Made by a program: the position numbers and the translations under genes
Assembly: GCA_025934775.1 (NCBI GenBank)
Contig: JAICWO010000001.1
Location: 310,001 to 374,000 of the forward strand
Origin: Gemmatimonadaceae bacterium
GTDB taxonomy: Bacteria > Gemmatimonadota > Gemmatimonadetes > Gemmatimonadales > Gemmatimonadaceae
DNA length: 64,000 bases
Direction of reading: 5' to 3'
The notes under the pieces: generated by a model
The model's input: the letters and a program-made list of their open reading frames with translations, nothing else
Databases searched by the model: none
Told to the model about the DNA's origin: nothing
Shown here: positions 25,346-35,300 of the stretch, piece after piece
Numbering within the stretch: position 1 is the first letter of the stretch
Layout: the number at the start of each line of letters is the position of its first letter

Positions 25346-26272
25346 ATGGTAGCGGCGCACGGACGTACGGTCTTGGGGAAAATTGCAGCCGGGCTCGACG
25401 ACGCGCTCGAGGCGCGGGCAGCGGCGGGCTCGCCGGCGCGGACTCGCGGCGTGACGCTCGCCGCGGGTAGGGGCTGGGAAGTCGCCGACGTGATCTGCAC
25501 CGCCGGCCCGCGCGACCGCGTGTTCGAGGAGCAACACACGCAAGTCGCGGTCGCCGTCGTCGTCGCGGGGAGCTTTCAGTATCGCACCCCACGCGGCGTC
25601 CATCTGATGACGCCCGGCTCGTTCTTCCTCGGGAATGCAGGCGAATGCTACGAGTGCGGTCACGAGCACGCGCCGGGTGACCGCTGCGCCGCGTTTCGAT
25701 TCACGCTGCGCTTCATCGACGATATTGCCGCGGACGTCGGCGTGCGCCGCGCGACGTTCAACGTCTCGCGCGTGCCGCCGGTGCGCGAGTCGTCGGGCGT
25801 GGTCGCGCGCATCGCGGCGGCGTTCGCGGACGGCGGCGACGTCGCGTGGGACGAGGTCGCACTCGACGTGGCGGCCACTGCACTGCGCGCCGCCGTCGAT
25901 GATGCACGCGCTGTCGCGCCGCCGAACCGGGACGTGCTCGGGAGAGTCACGGAGGCGGTTCGCGCGATCGAGCGCGCTCCGAGCGCCGCGCGCGAGCTTC
26001 GCGCGCTCGCCGCGGACGCGGGGTTGAGCGAGTACCAATTCCTGCGCGCGTTCCGGCGGCTGACCGGTGCGACGCCGCATCAGTATCTGCTGCGGGCGCG
26101 GCTTCGCGAATCCGCGGCATCGCTCCGCGCGCGCGACCACAAGATCGCCGAGATCGCGCTCGAGTGCGGATTCAACGATCTCTCCAACTTCAATCACGCG
26201 TTCCGCGGAGAATTCGGCGTGTCGCCGCGCGTCTACCGCGCGCGACACGCGTCACCTTCATCTCACATCTGA
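25346..26272 (+). CDS. AraC-family transcriptional regulator
   Basis: Regulator of 308 aa. The N-terminal half is a cupin-like sensor (VAVVVAGSFQYRTPRGVHLMTPGSFFLGNAGECYECGHEH) with a cluster of Cys and His that could bind metal. The C-terminal double helix-turn-helix is clear: LAADAGLSEYQFLRAFRRLTGATPHQYLLRARL then IAEIALECGFNDLSNFNHAFRGEFGVSPRVYR. GGGAGAGG lies 7 nt before the chosen ATG. It is divergent from DinB (79-nt gap), an obvious target, and precedes the carbonic-anhydrase-like gene by 1 nt. Confidence 0.9.
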   Translation: MVAAHGRTVLGKIAAGLDDALEARAAAGSPARTRGVTLAAGRGWEVADVICTAGPRDRVFEEQHTQVAVAVVVAGSFQYRTPRGVHLMTPGSFFLGNAGECYECGHEHAPGDRCAAFRFTLRFIDDIAADVGVRRATFNVSRVPPVRESSGVVARIAAAFADGGDVAWDEVALDVAATALRAAVDDARAVAPPNRDVLGRVTEAVRAIERAPSAARELRALAADAGLSEYQFLRAFRRLTGATPHQYLLRARLRESAASLRARDHKIAEIALECGFNDLSNFNHAFRGEFGVSPRVYRARHASPSSHI

Positions 26273-26273
26273 C

Positions 26274-26813
26274 ATGGCGACGATCCTTCCCGTCTTCTAT
26301 CGCGACGACATTCTCCCGGAGTATCGGGACACGCCGGTCGCGCTGCTGCTCGAATATCACAACCTCGGCCGCGCACTCGGCTCGGCCTCCGCGCCGCGCC
26401 TGCTGATCGGCATGTGCATGGACAGCCGCAAATCGCTGCGCATCCCGCACGATTTCGCGTTCGTGCTGCGGACGGCGGGCGCGAACATGCGCGACAATGA
26501 ATTCAGGATCTCGTACGCGATCGCCGTGGGCGGCATTCAGACGATCGTGCTCATCGCGCACACCGACTGCGGCATGGCGCGCCTGGCGCAGCGCCACCAG
26601 CAATTCGTCGATGGCATGGTGAGCAACGCCGGCTGGGATCGCGAGCGCGCCGAGCGGCACTTCGCCGAGAGCGCGCCGAAATTCGGGATCAACGACGAGG
26701 TCGGATTCGTGCTCGGCGAATCCGACCGGCTGCGTGGGATCTACCCGAAGATCAACGTCACGCCGCTGCTGTATCGGGTGGAGGACGATCTATTGTATCA
26801 GATCACGCCGTAG
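26274..26813 (+). CDS. Beta-carbonic-anhydrase-like protein
   Basis: Protein of 179 aa with the beta-carbonic anhydrase zinc motif: C48-M-D-S-R52 and H96-T-D-C99 (CxDxR plus HxxC). The strand IQTIVLIAHTDCGMARL is also typical. Carbonic anhydrases interconvert CO2 and bicarbonate. This divergent member (region after the DSR is KSLRIPHDFAF) could have another activity. It starts 1 nt after the AraC stop and is probably co-transcribed. A strong bidirectional hairpin follows. Confidence 0.82.
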   Translation: MATILPVFYRDDILPEYRDTPVALLLEYHNLGRALGSASAPRLLIGMCMDSRKSLRIPHDFAFVLRTAGANMRDNEFRISYAIAVGGIQTIVLIAHTDCGMARLAQRHQQFVDGMVSNAGWDRERAERHFAESAPKFGINDEVGFVLGESDRLRGIYPKINVTPLLYRVEDDLLYQITP

Positions 26814-26833
26814 GCGCGGATTCGGAGAAGCTT

Positions 26834-26865
26834 GGCTGCGGAAGAACGGCCGTTCCTCCGCAGCC
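26834..26865. terminator. Bidirectional hairpin between convergent genes
   Basis: GGCTGCGGA-A-GAACGG pairs with CCGTTC-C-TCCGCAGCC (16-bp arms, one mismatch, no loop spacer). It lies between the stops of the carbonic-anhydrase-like and M13 genes. No clear T-tract. Confidence 0.65.
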
Positions 26866-26890
26866 TGGTGTGCTCCGCGAGCTCCGGCGT

Positions 26891-28960
26891 TTACCAGATT
26901 TTCACGCGATCCTTCGGCGCCAGGTACATCTTGTCGCCCGGCTGCACGTTGAACGCCTTCTGGAACGCGTCGTTGTTGATCAGCGGCACGAACGCGCGGA
27001 CCATGCCCGGCGAGTGCGGGTTCGTCAGGAGCTGCTGGCGCAGCGCGGCGTCGCGCATCTTGGTGCGCCAGATCTGCGCGAAGCCGAGGAAGAAGCGCTG
27101 GTCGCCGGTGAAGCCGTCGATCACGGGCGCTTCCTTTCCGTGCAGCGAGATCTTGTACGCGCGATAGGCCTGTGCGAGGCCGCTCACGTCGCCGATGTTC
27201 TCGCCCATCGTCAGCGTCGGGTTCACGTGCAGATCGTCGATTGGATTGATCGCGGCGTACTCGGCGCCAAGCTTGCTCGCGCGCTCGTCGAACGCTTTCG
27301 CGTCCGCCGGCGTCCACCAGTCGCGGAGATTGCCGTAGCCGTCCGACTTGCGTCCCTGGTCGTCGAAGCCGTGGCCGATCTCGTGGCCGATCACCGCGCC
27401 GATCGCGCCGTAGTTCACGGCATCGTCCGCGTTCACGTTGAAGAACGGCGGCTGGAGGATCGCGGCGGGGAAGACGATCTCGTTGTTCGTCGCGTTGTAG
27501 TACGCGTTCACCGTCTGCGGCGTCATGCCCCAGCGGCTGCGATCGGCCGGCTTGCCGAGCTGGCTGGTCATGTCATCGTACATGAACTCGCGGCCGCGCA
27601 TCGCGTTGCCGAGCGCGTCGCCATTCTTGACCACGAGCTTGGAGTAGTCGCGCCACTTGTCGGGGTAGCCGATCTTCACCGTGAAGTGCGCGAGCTTGTC
27701 CTGCGCCTGCTTTTTCGTGACGGGGCTCATCCACTCGAGGCTGTCGATCCCGACCTTGTACGCCGCGAGGATGTTCTTGACCAGCGCGTCCATGCGCGCT
27801 TTGGCTTCCGGTCTGAAGTAGCGCTGCACGTACAGCTTGCCCGCCGCTTCGCCCATCATGCCTTCGACCTGCGCGACGCCGCGCTTCCAGCGCGGGCTCT
27901 GTTCCTGCTGCCCGCTCAACGTCTTGCCGCGGAACTCGAAGCGCGCGTCGCCGAACGACGCGGGGAGCTCGTCGGCGTAGTCGTCGAGCAGCTTGAACGT
28001 GAGATACTCGCGCCACGTCGACGCCGGCGTCTTCGCGATGATGTCGTTCATCGCTTTCACGTAGTCGGGTTGACGCACGATCACGTCCGTCGTCTTCGCG
28101 AGGCCCGCGTCCTGGAGGTACGTCTTCCAGCCGTACGAGGGCGTGAGCGCCGCGAGCTGCGCGAGCGTCATCTTGTTGTACGAGAGATCGCGGTTGCGGC
28201 TCTTGCCGCGATCCCACTGCGGCGTCGCGATTTCGGTCTCGAGCGCGACGATCCGCTGCGCGGCGCCGGCGGGATCGGGCTGCTTGGCGAGCGTCAGCAT
28301 CCTGGTAATATAGGACTCATACGCTGCGCGCGTCTTCGTCGTCGCGTCATCCTTGCGCAGATAGTAGTCGCGGTCCGGCATGCCGAGGCCCGATTGACTC
28401 ACCTGCGTGATCGTGACGCTCGACTGCTTCTGGTCCTGTCCGACGCTCACCGCGAACGGATTCTGGATGCCGATGCGCGCAAGGTGCGCGAAGGTGGCGG
28501 GGAGCTGCGACGGCGACTGCAGCTTGGCGATCGTACCGACCTCGCTCTGGAGCGGCGTGAGCCCGAGCTGCTCGATGCGCGCCGAGTCCATGTAGCTGGC
28601 GTAGATGTCGCCGATCTTCCGTTCCTCGGTACCAGCGGCGGCGTTCGACTTGGCCGCCTCCTCGACGATCTGATGGATCGCGTCGCGGCTCTTCTCGGTC
28701 AGCTCGTTGAACGAGCCCCAGCTCGACGCGTCGGCGGGAATTTGCGTTTTCTCGAGCCAGGTGCCGTTGACGAAGCGGAAGAAGTCGTCCTGCGGGCGGA
28801 TCTGCCGATCGAAGTTGGCCGTGTCGACGCCGAGCGCACGCGCGGCGCCCTGTTGGCGCTGGGCGTGGGTGGTAGCCGGGAGCACGAGCGCGCCGGCCGC
28901 GAGCGCGAGCGCGGCGCTCGTGGCGAGACGGCCGAGCGCTCTGGGGGAGCTCTGTGGCAT
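26891..28960 (-). CDS. M13-family zinc metallopeptidase (neprilysin/PepO type)
   Basis: Secreted endopeptidase of 689 aa. A signal peptide opens it (ALGRLATSAALALAAGALVLPATTHAQ). Peptidase_M13_N fills residues ~55-430. The catalytic M13 domain holds HEIGH at residues 526-530 (two zinc His plus catalytic Glu) and the third ligand E587 in GENIGDVSGLAQAY. The NAYYN and C-terminal PGDKMYLAPKDRVKIW (family end: C-terminal W) are conserved. AAGGAG lies 10 nt before the ATG. It degrades small peptides in the periplasm or outside. Such paralogues are common in this group. Confidence 0.95.
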   Translation of the reverse strand: MPQSSPRALGRLATSAALALAAGALVLPATTHAQRQQGAARALGVDTANFDRQIRPQDDFFRFVNGTWLEKTQIPADASSWGSFNELTEKSRDAIHQIVEEAAKSNAAAGTEERKIGDIYASYMDSARIEQLGLTPLQSEVGTIAKLQSPSQLPATFAHLARIGIQNPFAVSVGQDQKQSSVTITQVSQSGLGMPDRDYYLRKDDATTKTRAAYESYITRMLTLAKQPDPAGAAQRIVALETEIATPQWDRGKSRNRDLSYNKMTLAQLAALTPSYGWKTYLQDAGLAKTTDVIVRQPDYVKAMNDIIAKTPASTWREYLTFKLLDDYADELPASFGDARFEFRGKTLSGQQEQSPRWKRGVAQVEGMMGEAAGKLYVQRYFRPEAKARMDALVKNILAAYKVGIDSLEWMSPVTKKQAQDKLAHFTVKIGYPDKWRDYSKLVVKNGDALGNAMRGREFMYDDMTSQLGKPADRSRWGMTPQTVNAYYNATNNEIVFPAAILQPPFFNVNADDAVNYGAIGAVIGHEIGHGFDDQGRKSDGYGNLRDWWTPADAKAFDERASKLGAEYAAINPIDDLHVNPTLTMGENIGDVSGLAQAYRAYKISLHGKEAPVIDGFTGDQRFFLGFAQIWRTKMRDAALRQQLLTNPHSPGMVRAFVPLINNDAFQKAFNVQPGDKMYLAPKDRVKIW

Positions 28961-29107
28961 TTAGAAAATTCTCCTTGCGTGGGGAAAGCGGTACGACGAG
29001 AGTCTTACGTTTGGTACACCATTGAGGATCGAAACCGGTCACATCACAGGCAAGCTGAGCCGCTGCTCCCGATCGGGGTAGTGCGAGCTCTGGCGTGTCA
29101 ACGGCAC

Positions 29108-29818
29108 ATGCGGCGAATCCAATCTCTCTCCCCATCGGCCGTCGCATTCGCGGCGGCGGCCATTCTCGCGGTGGGCGGCTGCTCACACGACTCGAAGTCG
29201 TCGGTCACCGAGCCGACGGGCACCGACACATCCAAGTCGAGCGCGGGGGTCGTGATCGCGATCGACTCGGAGGTCACTGGACAAACCGCGGTGGTGGGCA
29301 CCGCCGTGCCGGTCCGCGTTCACGTGACCGAGTCGGGCGCGCCGATTCCGAACACGACGGTGCAGTGGAGTGTGACGGGCGGAAACGGCAAGCTCTCGAG
29401 CGCGTCATCGGTGACCGACGCCAGCGGACTGGCCCAGGTGCAGTGGACGCTCGGCGACACGGCGGGCACGAACGCGATGACGGCGTCGATCACGGGCGCG
29501 CAGGTCACGATCGAGGCGACGGGGACCGCGGCCGCGCCGTCCGCGATCGCGAAGGTGAGCGCTGATTCGCAGACCGTGGTGCCCGGCGGGACCGTTCCAT
29601 TGACCGCGCGCACGGTGGACCGATTCGGGAACCCCGCGGGGGGCGTAACGGTGCAGTGGTCGACGAGCGGCGGGACGCTGAGTGCGACGTCGACGCTGAC
29701 GGGATCGAGCGGCAATGCGACGACGAATCTGACAACGCCGGCGGCGGCGGGGCGGTATCAGGTGACGGCGACGTTCCCGGGGTTGGGGAGTGTGACGTTT
29801 GTGGTGATCGCGCAGTAA
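29108..29818 (+). CDS. Ig-like (Big_1/invasin-type) domain lipoprotein
   Basis: Surface or periplasmic lipoprotein of 236 aa. MRRIQSLSPSAVAFAAAAILAVGGC is a lipoprotein signal (lipobox VGGC). After a Ser/Thr-rich linker come two bacterial Ig-like repeats: the first with VPVRVHVTESGAPIPNTTVQWSVTGGNG, the second with VPLTARTVDRFGNPAGGVTVQWSTSGG. Each has the VQW and TDASGLAQVQW or TGSSGNATTNL core pattern. Such domains scaffold adhesion or extracellular assemblies. Divergent from the M13 gene. Confidence 0.85.
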   Translation: MRRIQSLSPSAVAFAAAAILAVGGCSHDSKSSVTEPTGTDTSKSSAGVVIAIDSEVTGQTAVVGTAVPVRVHVTESGAPIPNTTVQWSVTGGNGKLSSASSVTDASGLAQVQWTLGDTAGTNAMTASITGAQVTIEATGTAAAPSAIAKVSADSQTVVPGGTVPLTARTVDRFGNPAGGVTVQWSTSGGTLSATSTLTGSSGNATTNLTTPAAAGRYQVTATFPGLGSVTFVVIAQ

Positions 29819-30031
29819 GATGCGGGCACACAGTTCTCATCCTCCATTTCGACTCACACTGCGTCGCGATTGAGCTCCCGCACGGCATGGTGCTATTGTG
29901 CGTGCCGCGAATCGCCAAGCCCCGCGGCGTCTTCGTCGGAACAACGCGATTGAAACTCACGGCGGCCTGAGCCTGAGTAACGTGGGGTTTTACGGCCGGT
30001 GCGCCGGTGCGCTCATTAGTGCGAACAGTAG

Positions 30032-30049
30032 TTGTGATACTAATCACAA
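30032..30049 (+). promoter_or_regulatory. CRP/FNR-type palindromic binding site
   Basis: TTGTGATACTAATCACAA is a perfect dyad matching the CRP consensus TGTGA-N6-TCACA. It lies about 75 nt upstream of the TTGACA box, where an activator would bind. Confidence 0.65.
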
Positions 30050-30123
30050 TCTCATTCGAAGCCGAGCTTGCCTCCGTGGATTCGAAATGATCCGACTGTA
30101 ATTCAAGTAGTTCATTAAATTTC

Positions 30124-30152
30124 TTGACAATAATGCATCGTGTTCACAATCT
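30124..30152 (+). promoter_or_regulatory. Candidate promoter of the serine-protease gene
   Basis: TTGACA (30124-30129), 17-nt spacer, CAATCT (30147-30152). The -35 is perfect and the -10 is weak, consistent with an activator-dependent promoter. Confidence 0.4.
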
Positions 30153-30213
30153 AGTCGCTGTCCGATGCCGCCGCCGACTCGGTCATATGTGTATCCCCAG
30201 CTTGGAGCGCGAC

Positions 30214-31560
30214 ATGTCGCGTGCGATAAACAGAATCGGGCGGTTAGGAATCCTTTCCGGACTCGTAACAGCCGCACTCATTGTGGGTGCGTGCACGGAC
30301 CTGGAACAGCCTCATTCAACACTTCGTGCGGCGGTGCGGCAGCGAAGTGCGGCGCAGATTCTGAAGGCGGGAAATTCACGCGGTTACGAGGACAGAATCC
30401 TTGAAATCGAGGCAAAAGTCCCCGGATTCGGCGGCTTATCGATCGACACAGATGGCACCCTAAAGGCCTACCTGACCGACACTTCGCGTGCGCCGGACGC
30501 CCGAGCCGCGGTCGTCGCGATGAGCCACGCGCATCCCGAGTTGTTCACCCGACAGGACGGTTCCACCCCATCGGTCCACATCGTGAAAGGTGAGTACGCG
30601 TTCTCGGACCTGGTGAACTGGGAACAGGCGTTAGTCGACGCGAGATCTCGACCGGCCGGCGTTCGTCTTCTCGATGCGGATGAGTCGCTGAATCGAATCC
30701 GCGTTGGAGTGGCGTCAACATCTGATGAGCCTGCGATCTTGTCGTTCGCGGAAGGCCTGGGCATCGCTGGCGCGGCGATCCATTTCGAGCAGGTCGGAGA
30801 ACTCTATCCGGGCACGAGCGTGCAAGACAAGCTACCCAGGCGTCACGCCGGAATTCAGATTGGCAGTACCGATCCGACTGCGGACACGGCTGTTTGCACG
30901 CTCGGTTTTATGGTACACGTGAACTCGCCGACCGGTACACGCGGCTTCTTGACCGCTTCGCATTGCACTCTGAATTTTTCCGGCCCGACTGGCCAAGTGT
31001 GGCATCAAAACAAACCAGCCAACCGGATCGGCGTTGAATCAAACAATCCCGCTTGGCGAACCACGGGATGCGACATTGGTGCGATGTATTGCGATTCGGC
31101 GGACGTCGCGTTTATGACGTATGATGACAGCATCTCGGTTGATGATTCAGTCGTCCAGACCTCTACGGTCGGGACGAATGGATCCGGTAACACGACGATT
31201 GGAACCCTATATTCGATCGCTGGTGGTAAAGATCCCGCGCCCGGCGACAGCGCGTATAGGACCGGACGAACGAGTGGGACTACTAGAGGAGTGATCGTTG
31301 GCACGTGCGTACTTGTTCCAACGAATGGCTCCCCGACGCGCTCTCTCGATTGTCAAGATGAAGTCCAGGCTTTTGCAAGCGGTGGGGATAGTGGCGGGCC
31401 GGTGTATAATTTCGGCTTTCCGCTGAACCTCTCTGCAAGGTATGCCCTTGGCATCTTCAACACATTTACGGCTGCCGATGGTCAGGGACGATACCACTAT
31501 TACTTTAGTCCGTGGTCGCTTATACAGAGACGGCTCGGCGTCACACTGTTTCCGTTTTAG
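30214..31560 (+). CDS. Secreted trypsin-like serine protease (lipoprotein)
   Basis: Exported S1-fold protease of 448 aa. MSRAINRIGRLGILSGLVTAALIVGAC is a lipoprotein signal (lipobox VGAC). A pro-region of about 190 residues precedes the protease domain. The triad is visible: H250 in GFLTASHC, D297 in SADVAFMTYD, S393 in ASGGDSGGPVY. Cys pairs (AVCTLGF/ASHC, GCDIGAMYC) suggest disulphides. Codon usage and base composition are visibly less GC-rich than the flanks, which suggests acquisition by transfer. It is followed at 92 nt by a BsuPI-type inhibitor-like lipoprotein. Confidence 0.88.
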   Translation: MSRAINRIGRLGILSGLVTAALIVGACTDLEQPHSTLRAAVRQRSAAQILKAGNSRGYEDRILEIEAKVPGFGGLSIDTDGTLKAYLTDTSRAPDARAAVVAMSHAHPELFTRQDGSTPSVHIVKGEYAFSDLVNWEQALVDARSRPAGVRLLDADESLNRIRVGVASTSDEPAILSFAEGLGIAGAAIHFEQVGELYPGTSVQDKLPRRHAGIQIGSTDPTADTAVCTLGFMVHVNSPTGTRGFLTASHCTLNFSGPTGQVWHQNKPANRIGVESNNPAWRTTGCDIGAMYCDSADVAFMTYDDSISVDDSVVQTSTVGTNGSGNTTIGTLYSIAGGKDPAPGDSAYRTGRTSGTTRGVIVGTCVLVPTNGSPTRSLDCQDEVQAFASGGDSGGPVYNFGFPLNLSARYALGIFNTFTAADGQGRYHYYFSPWSLIQRRLGVTLFPF

Positions 31561-31651
31561 TCGCAAGTCACTGATTTCGCAGCCGTTTGGCGACACACTC
31601 CTCGTATGATTGGGTGATCATGCCGAGTGTGTCAGCGTGGTGGAGGAAGAC

Positions 31652-32131
31652 ATGAAGAACGCACGTACCCGCGGGTCCGTCGTGATGGTGACAGCGCTCT
31701 GGGGAATCGCGGGCTGCTCGTCGACGAGCGAACCCCTCCAAGCGCCGATCAAAGTAGTCGTTCAAGCTCCGTCGGCAGTCACGATCGCGGAGCCGGTACC
31801 GATTACGATTCGCGTGATGAATACCTCCGCAAACGCGGAGGTCCTGCACGTGCCGTACGACAGCACATACCGATTCGATGTCGTTGTGCGGGACTCAAAG
31901 GGCAGTGTTGTCTGGGATCGTTTGGCGAACGCATTCATCGCCACGCCGCTGGTCTCAATGACGATCGAACCCGGCGGCGAAAAGGATTTTGCCACCGTCT
32001 GGGACGGTCGTAATCAGTCCGGAACGCCGGTGCCGGCGGGCAGCTACAGTATTACGGGCACGTTTACCCCCGACACCGGACCAATCTCCGCCGACGGCGG
32101 TCCCCTTATCCTGATGGTCGTCGCGCGCTAG
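31652..32131 (+). CDS. BsuPI-type proteinase-inhibitor-like lipoprotein
   Basis: Lipoprotein of 159 aa. GGAGGAA precedes the ATG; MKNARTRGSVVMVTALWGIAGC is the signal. The mature domain has the BsuPI (intracellular proteinase inhibitor) pattern: VPITIRVMNTS, YRFDVVVRDSKGSVVWDRL, MTIEPGGEKDFATVWDG, VPAGSYSITGTFTP. Located directly after a secreted protease and sharing its lower GC content, it may restrain that enzyme. BsuPI-like domains also occur without inhibitor function, so this is inference. Confidence 0.78.
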   Translation: MKNARTRGSVVMVTALWGIAGCSSTSEPLQAPIKVVVQAPSAVTIAEPVPITIRVMNTSANAEVLHVPYDSTYRFDVVVRDSKGSVVWDRLANAFIATPLVSMTIEPGGEKDFATVWDGRNQSGTPVPAGSYSITGTFTPDTGPISADGGPLILMVVAR

Positions 32132-32149
32132 CGACAAAATCATTTGCCC

Positions 32150-32184
32150 AGAGGGCGCGCAGCCATATCGGCGGCGCGCCCTCT
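32150..32184 (+). terminator. Rho-independent-type terminator after the protease/inhibitor pair
   Basis: AGAGGGCGCGC (32150-32160) pairs perfectly with GCGCGCCCTCT (32174-32184), 11-bp stem and 13-nt loop, followed by CATTCT. Confidence 0.75.
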
Positions 32185-32329
32185 CATTCTAGGGAGCTCC
32201 GCAAAATGAACTGCGAAGCGCCGCGATCTGTTCCGTCGCGGCCTGGCGCATAGCCGCGGCCGGCCAACCGCGTCATATTCCGCGAGCAATCCCTACCAAT
32301 CCGAGCCGCACACCCAGGAGGCCGTGCTC

Positions 32330-35300
32330 GTGCGCAGAACCATCCTCGGCATCGCATTCCTTTCCCTCGGCGCGTCCGCCGCCCTCGCGCAGTCGCCCGA
32401 TCTCTATTCCGATCTCCATTGGCGCATGATCGGACCCACCCGCGCCGGCCGTGCGCGCGCCGTGTCCGGCGTCCCCAGCGAGCCAAACGTCGCGTACATC
32501 GGGTTCGACAACGGCGGCGTCTGGCGCTCGACCGACTACGGCTCGACGTGGCAGCCGTTGTTCGATCACGAGTCCACCGGCTCGATCGGCGCGATCGCCG
32601 TCTCGCCGTCGAATCCGAACATCATATATGTAGGGAGCGGCGCCGGGATCATCCGGCCCGACCTCGCGACGGGCGACGGGATGTACAAGTCGACGGACGC
32701 GGGCAAGACGTGGACGCACCTCGGGCTGGGCGAGACGCAGATGATCGCCCAGGTCGACGTCGATCCGACGAATCCCGACCGCGTGTTCGTGGCCGCGCTC
32801 GGGCATCCGTACGGCCCGAACGCCGAGCGCGGCATCTTCCGCTCGACGGACGGCGGCAAGACGTTTCAAAGAGTTTTATATAAAGACGAGTATACCAGCG
32901 GGAACGACGTCCGGATCGATCCGAGCAACCCGCAGATCGTCTACGCGGCGCTCTGGCAGCAGCAGCAGTCGTACATCGAGGGCGGCTCGTTCGGCGGCGC
33001 GAGCGGCGGCATCTTCAAGTCGACCGACGGCGGCACGACGTGGACGCAGCTCGGCGGCGGCCTGCCGACGGTGCTCCAGGCCAACCTCGCGATCGCGCCG
33101 AGTAATCCGAAGGTGATCTACGCCGCGGTGGCCGGCGAATCGGGCGGCGGCCGCGGTGGCGCGGCGGGGTTCGGCAGCGGGACCGTCGCGCTCTACCGCT
33201 CGAGCGACGCGGGCGAGCACTGGTCCCTCGTCGACGGGCCGGGCGTGCAGGGGCATCCGGTGGACAATCGTCCGCTGGCGCGCATCGGCGGCGGCGACCT
33301 GCCGACGCTGGTCGTCGATCCCAAGAATGAGAATTCCGTGTACAGTGCGTCGACGGTCTTCTGGCGCAGCGACGACGGCGGCGCCACGTGGACCGCGGTC
33401 CGCGGCGCGCCGGGCGGCGACGACTATCAGAAAGCTTGGGTCAATCCGAACAATCCAAACATTCTCATCGTCGTCAGCGACCAGGGCGGCGTGATCTCTG
33501 CGAACCACGGGCAGTCGTGGAGCAACTGGTACACGCAGCCCACGGCCGCGATGTACCACGTGTCGACCGACAACACGTACGTCTACCGCGTGTGCGGCGG
33601 CCAGCAGGACTCTGGCTCGGCGTGCGTCGACAGCAAGTCGCCGGACGGCGAGATCACGTTCCACGATTGGCATCCGGTGAACATCCAGGAGTACGGCGAA
33701 GCGGCTCCGGACCCGAAGGACGGCGACAAGGTCTACGGCAGCGCGCGCACCAACGTGTCCCTCTACAACCGCCGTACGGGCCAGACGACGAACGTGGGGC
33801 CGAGCGCCGAGCAGCGCGGCACGGCGTACGGCCGCAACGTGCGGACGATGCCGATCGAGTGGTCGCCGATCAATCCGAATCTTCTGTACTACGCCTCGAA
33901 CGTCGTGTGGAAGAGCACGGACAACGCGCACAGCTGGACGCGCATCAGCCCCGACCTCACGCGCCAGTCATGGGCCGTGCCGGCGAACATGGGCAAGTAC
34001 GCGTCGCAGGTGACGCCGTCGCCGCAGGGCTCGATCACGGCGCTTTCGCCGTCGCCGCGCAGCACGAGCGTGCTCTGGGCCGGGAGCGACGACGGCAACG
34101 TGCAGGTGACGACCGACGGCGGCGCGCACTGGACCAACGTGACGCCGGCGGCGATCAAGCCGTGGACGCGCATCTTCAACGTCGACGCGGGCCACTTCGA
34201 CAACGGCACGGCGTACATCGCGGCCAACACGATGCGCCTGGACGAGATGAATCCGCACTTCTTCCGCACGCACGACGGCGGCAAGACGTGGACGGAGATC
34301 GACAACGGCATCGCGCCGGGCGCGGTGGCGAACTCGATTCGCGAGGATCCGCGGCAGAAGGGCTTGCTCTACGCCGCGACGGACGCACAGGTGTGGGTCT
34401 CGTTCGACGACGGCGACCACTGGTCGTCGCTGCGGCTCGACATGCCGGCGATCTCCGTTCGCGATCTTGAATTAAAGGATGATAGTACCTGTCTGTGCGC
34501 CGACCTGATCGCGGGCACGCACGGCCGCGGCTACTGGATCCTGGACGACGTGACGCCGCTCCGTCAGGAGGACGCCGCGGCGGCGGCGCGCGACGCGTAT
34601 CTCTACAAGCCGGCGACCGCGGTGCGCGTGCGTCTCGCGGCGAACGATCCGACGCCCTGGCCGCCCGAGCTGCCGGCGGGTGAGAACCCGCTCCCGGGCG
34701 GCATCATCGATTACTATCTCGCGAGCGACGTCTCGAGCCCGGTCACGCTGGAAATTCTCGACAAGTCGGGCACGATGATCCGCTCGTACTCGAGCACGGA
34801 CGAGGTGCGGAATCCCGATCCCGCGCTCGATCCCGCGGCGTACGACCGCGTCTGCCGCGCGAATCCGAATGCGCAGGACTGCGCGCTGCCGCTCTACTGG
34901 CCCGCGCCGCCGATGGTCGTGTCGACGAAGAAGGGGATGCACCGCTTCGCCTGGGATCTCCACTACGCGCCGATTCCCGGCGCGGCCGGCCGCGGCGGTG
35001 AAGGCGGCGGCGGAGCGGTGCCGCATCGCACCTACGACGAGCCGTACGCGCCGTGGGCGCCGCCCGGCCAGTACACCGTGCGGCTCACCGTGAACGGCAA
35101 ATCGTACACGCAGCCGCTCACGCTGCGACTCGATCCGCGCGTGAAGACGCCGGCGGCCGGCCTCACGCAGCTCGCGACGTTGACGACCGAGTTGTACTTC
35201 GGCGCGCGCGATACGCGTGCGGCGTACGAGCAGGCGCGTTCCGTCGCGAACAAGCTGGCGAGCGCGCAGGGAGGGGAAGCGGCGTCGCTCGAGGCACGAA

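Larger units (their letters stand above)
29819..30213 (+). other. Intergenic region with regulatory sites, less GC-rich than its surroundings
   Basis: The 395-nt gap has no convincing gene. It becomes AT-richer from about 30010 and carries a perfect CRP/FNR-type palindrome (30032..30049) and a TTGACA box (30124). The AT-rich character continues into the protease gene. Confidence 0.6.

Noticed and set aside
26870-29107. Long plus-strand frame opposite the M13 peptidase
   Set aside because: Arg/Glu/Val-rich translation without motifs; mirror of a GC-rich gene. Only its last part, from the ATG at 29108, is a real lipoprotein.
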